DNA of 64,000 bases. Source: Dehalobacter sp. CP (GTDB lineage Bacteria > Bacillota_B > Desulfitobacteriia > Desulfitobacteriales > Syntrophobotulaceae). The stretch is from contig VMEE01000052.1 in the NCBI GenBank assembly GCA_009910795.1, positions 1-64,000 of the forward strand, given 5' to 3'. Both the position numbers and the translations under genes were made by a program. The notes under the pieces are model-generated. The model made no database searches, was not told the origin of the DNA, and saw only the letters and a program-made list of their open reading frames with translations. Positions 8,487 to 18,157 of this stretch are shown piece by piece (the stretch's first letter is position 1; every line of letters starts with the position of its first letter).

Positions 8487-8503
8487 TGATACGGATTGTA
8501 TCA
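8487..8503. promoter_or_regulatory. Palindrome upstream of the sigma-54 promoter, candidate activator site
   Basis: TGATACGGATTGTATCA has perfect six-base arms around a five-base centre. It sits about 95 bases upstream of the -24 element of the hya promoter, the normal distance for an enhancer-binding protein. The rest of the 8200-8552 stretch is very AT-rich with no gene in it. That the palindrome binds the activator is inferred from its position only. Confidence 0.5.
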
Positions 8504-8552
8504 TCTAAAGAGACATAAGACCTTGCAAAAATACAACTTAAGGTTAATGCAA

Positions 8553-8849
8553 TCAATAAAGATGTTCCTGTAATTTAAATTCCGGGTAATTCAACGTGCC
8601 GTTATTCATTCCATAAATACCATAAAACATGATGCAGATGACGATGATGATCCAAACAATTGTTTTCATAATGGAGCTCTTGTTAATCAATAAACTGACA
8701 CCGGCACCAATCAATAGAAGAGGCCAAAGCTTCCTGAGTGATAGGAAAAAAGCCCCGATGATCGAAAACGAAAAAACGTCAAGATTACTAAGCAGCCAGA
8801 TTACACCGACCAGAATGATCACTGCACCCAGAGCAATGTTTTTTTTCAT
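8553..8849 (-). CDS. DUF5668/LiaI-like small membrane protein
   Basis: The 98-residue protein has three or four hydrophobic segments (ALGAVIILVGVIWLLSNLDV, LWPLLLIGAGVSLLI, TIVWIIIVICIMFYGIYG). The block beginning GAVIILVGVIWLL and the central LRKLWPLLLIGAGV are typical of the LiaF/LiaI transmembrane domain linked to envelope-stress systems. It overlaps the upstream PspC gene by four bases (ATGA), so the two are translated together. The role is inferred as membrane-stress sensing or buffering; the biochemical activity is unknown. Confidence 0.75.
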   Translation of the reverse strand: MKKNIALGAVIILVGVIWLLSNLDVFSFSIIGAFFLSLRKLWPLLLIGAGVSLLINKSSIMKTIVWIIIVICIMFYGIYGMNNGTLNYPEFKLQEHLY

Positions 8850-9262
8850 TGATGATCTCTCCTTGCAAACAATACGTAAACGCCAACAGCAATCAAACCT
8901 ATAGGCAGCAGGATGTCAATGTCAAACCAGTCAAAGAGTCTGTCTGACAAAAATACAACACCAACAATGATCAGCGCAATACCAAATACTTTAAAGCTTT
9001 TGTCTTTATTGATGGCCTGATTATGATCATTATTTGGAATATCTGCCGAGTCGGCATAGTTATGAGAACTGTCGAATGAGCCAAAAGGTTTTTGAGGAAT
9101 CACTATCCAGCAAACGAGATAGGCAAGAATTCCAATCCCAGCAAAAAATGCGAGCAACCAGATAATCCGTACAATCGTAGGATCTATTTCGAAATATTCC
9201 GCAATTCCAGAGCAGATCCCTGCAATCATTTTGTTTTGAGACCGATAGATTTGTTTACCCAT
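8846..9262 (-). CDS. PspC-domain membrane protein
   Basis: The 138-residue protein starts with a clear PspC domain: IYRSQNKMIAGICSGIAEYF, EIDPTIVRIIWLL and a transmembrane segment ending CWIVIPQKP. After a hydrophilic linker rich in Asn and Asp come two more hydrophobic segments (FGIALIIVGVVFL, LPIGLIAVGVYVLF) resembling the DUF5668/LiaF fold. PspC proteins sense or transmit membrane damage. The start ATG follows GGAGGAT. Upstream, 9263-9560 holds no gene; I see only AT-rich intergenic sequence there. Confidence 0.88.
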   Translation of the reverse strand: MGKQIYRSQNKMIAGICSGIAEYFEIDPTIVRIIWLLAFFAGIGILAYLVCWIVIPQKPFGSFDSSHNYADSADIPNNDHNQAINKDKSFKVFGIALIIVGVVFLSDRLFDWFDIDILLPIGLIAVGVYVLFARRDHQ

Positions 9263-9560
9263 GACCCATCCTCCTTAATCCAATTCAAAAGGAACTTCCT
9301 TGATGGTTTAGCATCTTCACGGAATCAAAAAGTCATTTCTTCATAAATCTATGGATTCTCATCGTTTATATTCCAGCGAGTCTATTTTGAGAGCACCATC
9401 TGTTCTGGGTATTAATATTCCATTGTGATTTCATAACACTATATTAACACGAAGGACAGAAAGTGGGTAGAAAAATTTATATTATTTTTATAATAACTTC
9501 AAACGGCAAGGTAGACAATGAATAATAACCCCCTCAGATGGAAAAATAATTCTGCTGAAT

Positions 9561-12500
9561 TTGTTTGAGGGGGAATGTAATCTGGATTCGCATCATCACA
9601 GAATCACTGACAAAGATAAGAATAACCTTCGTGTTGGGATAGACATAGGTTCCACCACTGTTAAAATCGCTGTCTTAAATAAGGAAGGCGTCCTGTTGTT
9701 CAGCCGGTATACCCGGCATTATTCGGATATCTGGAGCACGTTGCAAAGGCTGGTGGATGAGGCCGGTCAGAAATATGCGGCATTTTCGCTGACAGTGGCA
9801 ATCACAGGTTCAGGCGGACTGGCTGTGGCTGAACAGCTGGACATTTCATTTATTCAGGAGGTCATTGCCGGAAGCAAAGCAGTGGACCGTTATTTGCCAG
9901 GAACGGATGTTGTCATTGAGCTTGGCGGAGAAGATGCCAAGATAACCTTTTTTGACAAGGGGTTTGATCAGCGGATGAACGGGATTTGTGCGGGCGGAAC
10001 CGGCGCTTTTATTGATCAAATGGCTGTCCTGTTAAAGACGGATGCGGCTGGTCTGGATGCGCTGGCTGCCCAAAGCCGGGTTATCTATCCGATTGCCGCC
10101 CGATGCGGGGTTTTTGCCAAAACCGATATTCAACCTCTCTTAAACGAAGGAGTCCGCAAGCAGGATATCGCAGCTTCGATCTTCCAAGCAGTTGTGAATC
10201 AAACCATCGGAGGGCTTGCCTGCGGTCATAAAATCAAAGGAAAAGTTGGCTTCCTCGGAGGACCGCTTCACTTCCTGCCGCAGTTGCGGGTACGGTTTCA
10301 GGAAACGCTGGGGTTGAAGGATGAAGATATGATTGTGCCGGAAAATTCCGAAGTTTATGTAGCTATTGGAGCTGCCCTCGCCTCCACTCAGGAAAAAGAT
10401 ATTACATTTGAGCAGCTTGGTCAGAAATTGAAAACAGACATAAAAAAGCTTCAGTATGAAACAGCCAGACTTGATCCGCTTTTTGCAGATGAAGAGGAAT
10501 ACCGCGCGTTTGTAAGACGGCATGCCCAAAATATTGTCAGCACAAATCAGCTGGAGACGTACCAGGGCCAATGTTTTTTAGGTCTGGATGTAGGATCCAC
10601 CACGACAAAAGCTGTTTTAATCGATCCGCAAGGCACCCTTCTTTATTCCGCCTATACCAATAATGAAGGCAACCCCTTGGATTCAGCAGTCAATATTCTG
10701 AAAGAACTATACAACAGGCTCCCGGAAAACACAAAAATTGCTTATTCTGCCGTGACTGGCTACGGAGAAAAACTGGCTCAGGCAGCTCTTTTTTTTGATA
10801 TGGGGGAAGTCGAGACCATTGCTCATTACACAGCTGCCAATCATTTTCTGCCTGGAGTCAACCTGATTCTGGATATCGGCGGACAGGATATGAAATGCCT
10901 CAAAGTAAAGAACGGTGTGATTGAAAATATTATGCTAAATGAAGCCTGTTCATCCGGCTGCGGTTCTTTTATTGAAACATTTGCGAAGTCACTGGAAATG
11001 AATGTGGCGGATTTTGCCCGCAAAGGACTTTTGGCTCAAAATCCTGCCGATTTAGGATCAAGATGTACCGTTTTCATGAATTCCAAAGTAAAACAGGCCC
11101 AAAAAGAAGGCATGACGGTCGCGGATATTTCGGCAGGATTATCCTACTCCGTGATCAAAAACGCGCTCTATAAAGTAATTAAGTTAAAAAGCTCTGAGGA
11201 ATTCGGTGAAAAGGTTATTGTCCAGGGAGGAACTTTCCTGAATGATGCTGTGGTTCGCAGCCTGGAACGGACCATCGGCCGAGAAGTCGTCCGTCCGGAC
11301 ATTGCAGGTCTCATGGGAGCCTTTGGTGCGGCTCTCCTGGCCAGGAACGCCTGGCGGGAGGGAGTGGTTACGTCGCTGCTTTCCCCAGAGCAAATTAATA
11401 ACTTTTCGGTGGAAGTTAGCGCAGCCCGTTGCAAAAACTGTCAGAACCACTGTTTGCTTACGGTCAACTGTTTCGGCGACGGGCGCAGGCACATCACAGG
11501 AAACCGCTGCGAAAAAGGATCGGAACGCGGTCAGACAGATGAAATTCCGGATCTCTATGCCTATAAACTGAACAGGATCTTTAATTATACACCGCTGGCC
11601 GAAGAGAAAGCAGTCAGAGGAACCATCGGGATTCCAAGGGTTTTGAATATGTTTGAGAATTATCCTTTTTGGTTTACCTTTTTCACCCGTCTTGGTTTCC
11701 GGGTCGAGCTGTCGCCGGTTTCCACTCGGAAGGTTTATGAGGCGGGCATGGAAACAATTTGTTCCGATACCGTTTGTTATCCTGCCAAACTTGTTCACGG
11801 TCATATCGTGTCATTGATTAAACAAGGCGTGAAACTCATATTTTATCCCTGCATACCGAAGGAGAGAAAAGAAATAACCGAGGCGGACAACTGTTTTAAT
11901 TGCCCAGTGATCAGCGCTTATCCGGAAGTGATCAAAGCCAATATGGACGCGTTGAAGCAAAGCGGTGTCCGATTCTGGAATCCTTTTCTTCCTTATGAAG
12001 ATAAAAAAATGCTTAGCAAGAGATTATATGAAGAGCTGAAACATTTAGGCATGACTTTTGCAGAAATCAACCAGGCCGTTGACGCAGCCTGGAATGAAGA
12101 TCTGAATTTCAAACGGGATATCCGCAAAAAAGGAGAAGAGGTCTTGCAGTGGCTCGCTGAAACAGGAAACCGCGGGATTGTCCTTTCCGGCAGGCCTTAC
12201 CATATGGATCAGGAAGTCAACCACGGCATACCTAAAGTCATCACGGCCTTAGGGATGGCAGTGCTTACCGAGGATTCGGTGGCCCATCTCGGAAAAGTTA
12301 CCAGGCCGCTCCGGGTGCTGGACCAGTGGATGTACCATTCCCGGCTTTACGAAGCAGCAGATTTTGTTGCCGTACAACCGGAGCTCGAACTTGTCCAGTT
12401 AAACTCATTCGGCTGTGGGCCGGATTCGATTGCCGCGGAACAAGCCCAGGAAATTTTACATAAAGCCGGTAAAATCTATACCATGATTAAAATAGATGAA

Positions 12501-13835
12501 GTCAGCAATCTGGGTGCGGTCAGAATAAGGCTCCGCTCGCTTAAAGCCGCGATGGATGCCAGAATAAAACATGATCATTCGATAGAGGACCGGGCAAAGG
12601 AGCCGAATGCCGCTCTCAGACCAATATTTACCAAGGAAATGCGTAAAACACATACCATTCTTGCTCCGCAGATGGCGCCGATTCATTTTGAATTTGCCCA
12701 GGAGGTCGCCCGTTCGGAGGGATACCGTTTTGAAGTACTGGCCAAAGTCGAGAAAGAAGATATTGAAGAAGGCCTGAAATATGTTAACAACGATTCCTGT
12801 TATCCTTCGGTCATAATTATTGGGCAGCTGTTAAGAGCGTTAAAATCCGGAAGATACGATCTGAATAACACCTCGGTCATTATAACCCAGACGGGGGGAC
12901 CCTGCCGGGCCAGCAATTATTTGGGGCTGTTAAAGAAAGCGCTTCAGGTCTCAGGACTGGAGCACATTCCGATACTCTCGCTCAATGTCGCAGGTTTGGA
13001 GAAAAATCCCGGATTTAAGTTGACGGTCTCCATGGCGGTCAAAGCAATTATGGCCATGCTTTACGGAGACCTGCTGATGAAGGTTTTCTACAGGGTAAGG
13101 CCTTATGAAGCAAATGCGGGAGAAGCGGATCAGCTTCTGAGAAAGTGGATAGATATCTGCAAGATCAATGTTGCCAATGGAGACCGCAGCTCATTTCGTG
13201 AAAACCTGAAGGGTATTGTTCGGGATTTTGAAAATATTGAAATTATTCAGCAGAGAAAACCACGGGTTGGACTGGTTGGGGAGATCCTTGTAAAATTCCA
13301 CCCTGCGGCGAATAACAACATGGCCGAGTTTATTGAAAAAGAAGGCGCAGAAATGGTAGTTCCGGGGCTGATGGAGTTTTTTCTTTACTGCTGCTACGGA
13401 AAGGAATTTAATTACAGATATCTTGGTGGGAAACAATCTTCCAGAGTCATCGGAAATCTGTTGGTCAAGTATATAGAAAGCTATCGTGAAGATTTAAGGG
13501 CTGCCTTAAAGAATAGTAAAAGATTCGATATCCCGCCGACGATTCAGGAGATGGCGGAAAGTGTCAAACCGTTCCTTTCCCTGGGCAACCAAACCGGTGA
13601 GGGCTGGCTGCTGACTGCGGAAATGGTGGAATTGATCAAAAGCGGCGCCAACAATATTATTTGCATGCAGCCGTTTGCCTGTCTGCCGAATCATATTACC
13701 GGCAAAGGTATGATCAAGACCCTGAAAGAGCGGTATCCCCAGACCAATATTGTTGCTGTGGATTATGATCCCGGGGCCAGTGAAGTGAACCAGATCAATC
13801 GAATTAAACTGATGCTGGAGAGAGCTTTTGGCTGA
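9561..13835 (+). CDS. Giant fused 2-hydroxyacyl-CoA dehydratase activase (BcrAD/BadFG x2 + DUF2229 + HgdB-like)
   Basis: The 1424-residue protein joins two activase ATPase domains, a DUF2229 domain and a dehydratase-like C-terminus. The first ATPase starts at [11 protein letters not shown] (about 25) with [10 protein letters not shown] and [13 protein letters not shown]; the second starts near 340 with [23 protein letters not shown] and [11 protein letters not shown], whose cysteines would bind a shared [4Fe-4S] cluster. DUF2229 begins near 690 ([16 protein letters not shown]). Such fused proteins are common in Clostridia, but the substrate is unknown; ATP-driven low-potential electron transfer is assumed from HgdC and BcrAD. 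The start is unclear: TTG at 9561 has no good ribosome site, while GAGGGGG at 9567-9573 would suit a start at CTG 9582. No ATG precedes the first domain. Confidence 0.88.
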   Translation: MFEGECNLDSHHHRITDKDKNNLRVGIDIGSTTVKIAVLNKEGVLLFSRYTRHYSDIWSTLQRLVDEAGQKYAAFSLTVAITGSGGLAVAEQLDISFIQEVIAGSKAVDRYLPGTDVVIELGGEDAKITFFDKGFDQRMNGICAGGTGAFIDQMAVLLKTDAAGLDALAAQSRVIYPIAARCGVFAKTDIQPLLNEGVRKQDIAASIFQAVVNQTIGGLACGHKIKGKVGFLGGPLHFLPQLRVRFQETLGLKDEDMIVPENSEVYVAIGAALASTQEKDITFEQLGQKLKTDIKKLQYETARLDPLFADEEEYRAFVRRHAQNIVSTNQLETYQGQCFLGLDVGSTTTKAVLIDPQGTLLYSAYTNNEGNPLDSAVNILKELYNRLPENTKIAYSAVTGYGEKLAQAALFFDMGEVETIAHYTAANHFLPGVNLILDIGGQDMKCLKVKNGVIENIMLNEACSSGCGSFIETFAKSLEMNVADFARKGLLAQNPADLGSRCTVFMNSKVKQAQKEGMTVADISAGLSYSVIKNALYKVIKLKSSEEFGEKVIVQGGTFLNDAVVRSLERTIGREVVRPDIAGLMGAFGAALLARNAWREGVVTSLLSPEQINNFSVEVSAARCKNCQNHCLLTVNCFGDGRRHITGNRCEKGSERGQTDEIPDLYAYKLNRIFNYTPLAEEKAVRGTIGIPRVLNMFENYPFWFTFFTRLGFRVELSPVSTRKVYEAGMETICSDTVCYPAKLVHGHIVSLIKQGVKLIFYPCIPKERKEITEADNCFNCPVISAYPEVIKANMDALKQSGVRFWNPFLPYEDKKMLSKRLYEELKHLGMTFAEINQAVDAAWNEDLNFKRDIRKKGEEVLQWLAETGNRGIVLSGRPYHMDQEVNHGIPKVITALGMAVLTEDSVAHLGKVTRPLRVLDQWMYHSRLYEAADFVAVQPELELVQLNSFGCGPDSIAAEQAQEILHKAGKIYTMIKIDEVSNLGAVRIRLRSLKAAMDARIKHDHSIEDRAKEPNAALRPIFTKEMRKTHTILAPQMAPIHFEFAQEVARSEGYRFEVLAKVEKEDIEEGLKYVNNDSCYPSVIIIGQLLRALKSGRYDLNNTSVIITQTGGPCRASNYLGLLKKALQVSGLEHIPILSLNVAGLEKNPGFKLTVSMAVKAIMAMLYGDLLMKVFYRVRPYEANAGEADQLLRKWIDICKINVANGDRSSFRENLKGIVRDFENIEIIQQRKPRVGLVGEILVKFHPAANNNMAEFIEKEGAEMVVPGLMEFFLYCCYGKEFNYRYLGGKQSSRVIGNLLVKYIESYREDLRAALKNSKRFDIPPTIQEMAESVKPFLSLGNQTGEGWLLTAEMVELIKSGANNIICMQPFACLPNHITGKGMIKTLKERYPQTNIVAVDYDPGASEVNQINRIKLMLERAFG

Positions 13836-13968
13836 ACCTTTCGCTCTATTCTGCCTGTTGTTTTAAGTGCCTGTTTTTTTATAAATTTAAGTATCTTATC
13901 TTTGGCTCTTGTGCTAAGATAGTGTGGGAAGATTTCACCAGGTCATGATAAAGGAGGAAGTAAAGACT

Positions 13969-14586
13969 GTGTCAAAAAAAGAAAACGACTTTTTTGTACT
14001 CATGAAAGAAAATGCGCAGCTTATTTGCGAAAGCTCGCTGGTATTAAAAGAAGCAGTTAAGGATCCCGACACGTTCCCGGTTAAGATGAAGGAACTTATT
14101 GATTTGGAACACCGTGCCGACGACATTACCAACAAGATCATTGACAACCTGAATAAGACACTGGTGACGCCAATGGACAGGGAAGACCTCTACTCGTTGG
14201 CGACAAACATGGATGATATTATTGATTTCATTCAAGGTGCCTTGGAACGGATGATCATGTATAAAGCGAAGCCGCCCCACTCCGGGGTTGAAGAGTTGAT
14301 TCGGGTTCTGGATGACTGTATTCATATTATTAAAATATCTGTGGACAACCTTCCCAATATTCGCACCAAATTAAATCTTATTCTTGAAAACACAGAAAAA
14401 ATTCATAAACTGGAAAGCGAGGGAGATCGTTTATACCGGAGTGAAGTAGGCAAGCTGTTTGAAAATGAAAGCAATCCGATTGAAATCATTAAATGGAAAG
14501 AAATACTGGAACATTTGGAAGACGCCACAGACCGATGTGAAGATCTTGCGCTTGTGATCAAAGGGGTCGTATTAAAATATGTCTAG
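13969..14586 (+). CDS. DUF47/PhoU-like phosphate transport regulator
   Basis: The 205-residue, almost wholly helical protein belongs to the DUF47 (YkaA-like) group, related to PhoU. Telling segments are LMKENAQLICESSLVLKEAV, DLEHRADDITNKIIDNLNKT with metal-binding acidic residues, and VTPMDREDLYSLATNMDDII. The GTG at 13969 was chosen as start because AAGGAGG lies 11 bases before it. Its stop overlaps the start of the Pit gene by eight bases, the usual pairing, and it probably controls that transporter. I do not see a Pho box upstream. Confidence 0.9.
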   Translation: MSKKENDFFVLMKENAQLICESSLVLKEAVKDPDTFPVKMKELIDLEHRADDITNKIIDNLNKTLVTPMDREDLYSLATNMDDIIDFIQGALERMIMYKAKPPHSGVEELIRVLDDCIHIIKISVDNLPNIRTKLNLILENTEKIHKLESEGDRLYRSEVGKLFENESNPIEIIKWKEILEHLEDATDRCEDLALVIKGVVLKYV

Positions 14587-15589
14587 TCTGCATATTGCAT
14601 TATTTGTTGTCGTACTATTTGCGTTGGCATTTGATTTTATCAACGGATTTCATGATACTGCCAATGCCATAGCTACTTCGGTTTCGACAAGAGCACTTAC
14701 GCCAAGAACCGCAATCATTATGGCCGCGGTACTCAATTTTATTGGCGCGATGTACAGCACAGGAGTTGCCAAGACCATTGCAAAGGACATTGTAGATGCG
14801 AACAGCGTCACTTCCGAAGTGATGGTCGCTGCACTGATCGGGGCGATTTTCTGGAATCTTTTGACGTGGTATTTTGGCATTCCAAGCAGTTCTTCCCACG
14901 CCATTATTGGGGGAATCCTCGGAGCCGGGATCGCTGCAGCGGGACTCGGTATTGTCCAGGGGGCCGGCATCAAAAAAATTATCTTGGCGCTGCTGTGCTC
15001 ACCGCTCGTCGGCATGGGACTCGGTTATCTGATCATGACCATTCTATTTTACCTGTTCCGCAATAAAGCGCCGATGAAAACGAACAGTATCTTCCGGAGG
15101 CTGCAGATGGTTTCAGCCGCACTCCTTGCGTTTAACCATGGTTCCAATGACGCGCAGAAATCCATGGGTATTATCACGCTGGCGCTTGTCGCTGTGGGGG
15201 TACAGTCGACGATGGATGTTCCGCTCTGGGTAAAGCTCCTGTGCGGATTAGCCATTGCTTGTGGTACAGCAGTGGGCGGTTGGAGAATCATTCATACGCT
15301 TGGTGCTAAAATCTTTAAAATTGAGCCGATCAACGGATTTGCCGCAGATTTGTCATCCTCGATCGTTATCTGGGTAGCGACGGCGTTTCCGGGTCTCCAT
15401 CTGCCGGTCAGTACCACGCACGTGGTATCCGGTTCCATTATGGGAGTAGGCGCTGCCAAACGTATTTCGGCCGTGCGCTGGGGTGTTGCGCAGCAGATGC
15501 TGACTGCCTGGTGTCTGACGATTCCTTCCACGGCAATCGTTGCTGCTCTGTCTTATCATCTAATTACACTGGTGGAGAGAATTCTCTGA
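14579..15589 (+). CDS. pit: Low-affinity inorganic phosphate transporter, PiT family
   Basis: The 336-residue protein has ten or so membrane segments and the two signature repeats of the PiT family: DFINGFHDTANAIATSVSTR near the start and LLAFNHGSNDAQKSMGIITL in the second half, with PVSTTHVVSG near the end. It moves phosphate as a neutral metal-phosphate complex with protons or sodium. It is translated from within the end of the DUF47 gene. The length is typical for the short bacterial form. Confidence 0.93.
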   Translation: MSSLHIALFVVVLFALAFDFINGFHDTANAIATSVSTRALTPRTAIIMAAVLNFIGAMYSTGVAKTIAKDIVDANSVTSEVMVAALIGAIFWNLLTWYFGIPSSSSHAIIGGILGAGIAAAGLGIVQGAGIKKIILALLCSPLVGMGLGYLIMTILFYLFRNKAPMKTNSIFRRLQMVSAALLAFNHGSNDAQKSMGIITLALVAVGVQSTMDVPLWVKLLCGLAIACGTAVGGWRIIHTLGAKIFKIEPINGFAADLSSSIVIWVATAFPGLHLPVSTTHVVSGSIMGVGAAKRISAVRWGVAQQMLTAWCLTIPSTAIVAALSYHLITLVERIL

Positions 15590-15766
15590 TCTAATATTCT
15601 AACGTAAGATACTGGAGTTTTGCATCTTATATCGGATAAGTCCTAGCTGATGTTATAAATGCTTTAAACAATCAGGAAAATAGATGTGTAGATTCAGTCA
15701 TCTTTTTTGATCCTCAGGAGGGTAAGGATTACTCGTCTGGGGATAGCTTCTTTTTCATCAGGGCTA

Positions 15767-15795
15767 TTGAATAATTATGCATGATGAAGTATAAT
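15767..15795 (+). promoter_or_regulatory. arg operon promoter with overlapping ARG box
   Basis: TTGAAT (15767-15772), a 17-base spacer and a perfect TATAAT (15790-15795) form a sigma-A promoter 38 bases upstream of argF. The sequence TGAATAATTATGCA at 15768-15781 matches the ArgR/AhrC half-palindrome TGAATwwwwATTCA at 13 of 14 positions and covers the -35 element. Binding of ArgR with arginine would block RNA polymerase. This is read from the sequence; ArgR itself is not in the window. Confidence 0.8.
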
Positions 15796-15832
15796 AATAC
15801 AGTACTGCGTATTATTAAGATGAAGGAGAATA

Positions 15833-16780
15833 ATGATGGTTCAATTAAACAAAGACAGGTTTAAAGGCAGAGATTTTATTACACTGAATGCTTTCACAGC
15901 AGAAGAAATCTCATATATGGTTGACGTCGCTATGGAATTGAAGGCTGAGAGAAATACCGGAATTCCCCACCCTGTCCTGCAGGGAAAGGTTTTGGCGATG
16001 ATCTTTACAAAATCTTCGACGAGAACCAGGGTGGCATTTGAGGCTGGTATTTATCAGCTCGGCGGCTCCGGAATGTTTTTGAGCGCCCGCGATATCCAGC
16101 TGGGACGCGGTGAACCGATCCAGGATACAGCAAGGGTCTTGTCCAGGATGGTCGACGGTATTATGATCAGAACGTTCAGCCATCAGGAGGTTCTTGATCT
16201 TGCCGAGCATTCCTCTGTGCCGGTCATCAATGGCTTGAGCGATTTTCTGCATCCGACACAAATTCTGGCCGACCTTTTGACTATTAAAGAAACAAAAGGC
16301 AAGATTCAGGGGCTGAAATTGACCTATATCGGGGACAGCAATAATGTGGCAAATTCCCTGCTGCTTGGCGGCAGCAAGATGGGCATGAACATTGTGATTG
16401 CTTCACCTCAGGGATACCAGCCGGTTCCGGAAATTATGGATCTGGCTTGGAAGAATGCATCTCTCAGCGGAAGTACGGTGCAGGTCGTCGAAGATCCTGT
16501 GGCGGCTGCCAGGGGAGCGGATATTCTCTATACCGATGTCTGGGCCAGTATGGGACAAGAAGAAGAAAGCGAAATCAGGAAGAAAATTTTTGCACCGTAC
16601 CAGATCAATGACGAGGTGCTTGGGGCAGCTCATCCTGAAGCGATCGTCATGCACTGTCTGCCTGCCCACCGCGGAGAAGAGATCACCGACAAAGTGATCG
16701 AAGGTCCTCAATCCGTGGTATTCCAGGAGGCTGAAAACCGGCTTCATGCCCATAAAGCGATTATGGCGCTGGTCATGTAA
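15833..16780 (+). CDS. argF: Ornithine carbamoyltransferase
   Basis: This enzyme makes citrulline from ornithine and carbamoyl phosphate in arginine synthesis. The 315-residue protein has the carbamoyl-phosphate motif SSTRTRVAFE, the HPTQILADL segment and the ornithine-side motif HCLPAHRGEEI that includes the catalytic cysteine. Two adjacent ATGs (15833, 15836) are possible; AAGGAG at 15823-15828 is better spaced for the second. It is first in argF-argG-argH, 26 bases before argG. Confidence 0.96.
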   Translation: MMVQLNKDRFKGRDFITLNAFTAEEISYMVDVAMELKAERNTGIPHPVLQGKVLAMIFTKSSTRTRVAFEAGIYQLGGSGMFLSARDIQLGRGEPIQDTARVLSRMVDGIMIRTFSHQEVLDLAEHSSVPVINGLSDFLHPTQILADLLTIKETKGKIQGLKLTYIGDSNNVANSLLLGGSKMGMNIVIASPQGYQPVPEIMDLAWKNASLSGSTVQVVEDPVAAARGADILYTDVWASMGQEEESEIRKKIFAPYQINDEVLGAAHPEAIVMHCLPAHRGEEITDKVIEGPQSVVFQEAENRLHAHKAIMALVM

Positions 16781-16806
16781 TAATTATAAAATAAAGGAGA
16801 CAGCGT

Positions 16807-18012
16807 ATGGCTAAAGTAGTACTTGCCTATTCAGGCGGACTGGATACGTCCATCATTATTCCATGGCTGAAAGAAAACTATGGCTATGAGGTTGTCGCGA
16901 TGGCGGCAGATTTGGGACAGGGAGAGGAACTGGAACCTCTTCATGAGAAGGCTGCTAAAACCGGAGCCACCAAATTGTATATTGAAGATTTGAGAGAAGA
17001 ATTCATTACGGATTTCATTTATCCGACACTTCAGGCTGGAGCCGTGTATGAAGGCAAATATCTTCTGGGAACATCCTTTGCGCGTCCGCTTATTGCCAGA
17101 AGGCTTGTGGAGATTGCCGAAAAAGAAGGCGCAGTTGCTGTTGCGCATGGCGCGACAGGGAAAGGCAACGATCAGGTCCGCTTTGAACTGGCTGTCAAAG
17201 CACTGAATCCTGATCTGAAAATTATTGCTCCGTGGAGAGAGTGGGACATCAAATCGCGGGATGATGCGATTGATTATGCCAAAGAACGCGGAATCCCTGT
17301 CCCGGTTACCAAGGACAGACCGTACAGCATGGACCGTAACCTGTGGCATTTAAGCCATGAAGGCGGTGACCTCGAAGATCCCTGGAATGAACCGAAGGAT
17401 GATATTTATCTACTTGGGGTTTCCCCGATGCAGGCACCGGACCAGGCCGCGTATGTGCTGATCGATTTTGAGAAGGGCATACCGGTAGCTGTAGATGGGG
17501 AGAAACTTGCACCGATTCAGCTGATCGAGAAATTGAATGCCCTGGGCGGCAAGAATGGAATCGGGATTGTCGACATGGTCGAAAACAGGCTTGTCGGGAT
17601 GAAGTCGCGCGGGGTATATGAGACTCCCGGCGGGACAATTCTCTATGCCGCGCATCAGGCGCTGGAACTGTTAACCCTTGACCGTCAGACCCTGCATTAT
17701 AAGGAACAAATTGCGCTGAAATATGCGGAGATGGTCTACGATGGTGTCTGGTATTCACCGCTGAGAGAAGCACTTGATGCGTTTGTAAAAGTTACACAGA
17801 AAAATGTTACCGGAACCGTCAGGATGAGACTGTATAAAGGAAACTGTACACCGGTAGGGATAAAATCCCCTTATTCACTGTATAATGAAGAATTCGCAAC
17901 GTTTGGCGAAGATGCAGTCTACAACCAGAAAGACGCAGAAGGCTTTATTAATCTGTTTGGACTGCCTCTTAAAGTCCGCGCTTTAATGGAGAGAAAATCA
18001 GGCTTACGTTAA
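16807..18012 (+). CDS. argG: Argininosuccinate synthase
   Basis: The enzyme joins citrulline and aspartate with ATP to give argininosuccinate. The 401-residue length is typical. The N-terminal PP-loop AYSGGLDTS binds [16 protein letters not shown] and [12 protein letters not shown] are conserved substrate-binding segments, and the C-terminus has [14 protein letters not shown]. It follows argF at 26 bases with its own AAGGAG site and is the second step-specific gene of the arg operon. Confidence 0.96.
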   Translation: MAKVVLAYSGGLDTSIIIPWLKENYGYEVVAMAADLGQGEELEPLHEKAAKTGATKLYIEDLREEFITDFIYPTLQAGAVYEGKYLLGTSFARPLIARRLVEIAEKEGAVAVAHGATGKGNDQVRFELAVKALNPDLKIIAPWREWDIKSRDDAIDYAKERGIPVPVTKDRPYSMDRNLWHLSHEGGDLEDPWNEPKDDIYLLGVSPMQAPDQAAYVLIDFEKGIPVAVDGEKLAPIQLIEKLNALGGKNGIGIVDMVENRLVGMKSRGVYETPGGTILYAAHQALELLTLDRQTLHYKEQIALKYAEMVYDGVWYSPLREALDAFVKVTQKNVTGTVRMRLYKGNCTPVGIKSPYSLYNEEFATFGEDAVYNQKDAEGFINLFGLPLKVRALMERKSGLR

Positions 18013-18053
18013 TCATGATGCGCAACGGTGCGCGAGCATAGATTTGCGGGCAT

Positions 18054-18103
18054 AGAACACAAGGATGTCAATTGTCTAAGCACATTGCGCATTCTTGTGT
18101 TCT
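18054..18103. repeat. Inverted repeat between argG and argH
   Basis: Arms AGAACACAAGGATG (18054-18067) and CATTCTTGTGTTCT (18090-18103) pair at 13 of 14 positions around a 22-base centre. There is no U-run afterwards, so it is not a standard terminator. It occupies most of the 145-base argG-argH gap and may stabilise, process or attenuate the message. No promoter is obvious here. Confidence 0.5.
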
Positions 18104-18157
18104 GTCATATTGTTGCGTTATACTATACTTAATTTTGATTCGGAAGGAGTTAAACCA

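Noticed and set aside
11184..11804. Long minus-strand reading frame (206 codons)
   Set aside because: It is the complement of the activase gene, and composition shows no own domain or start signal.
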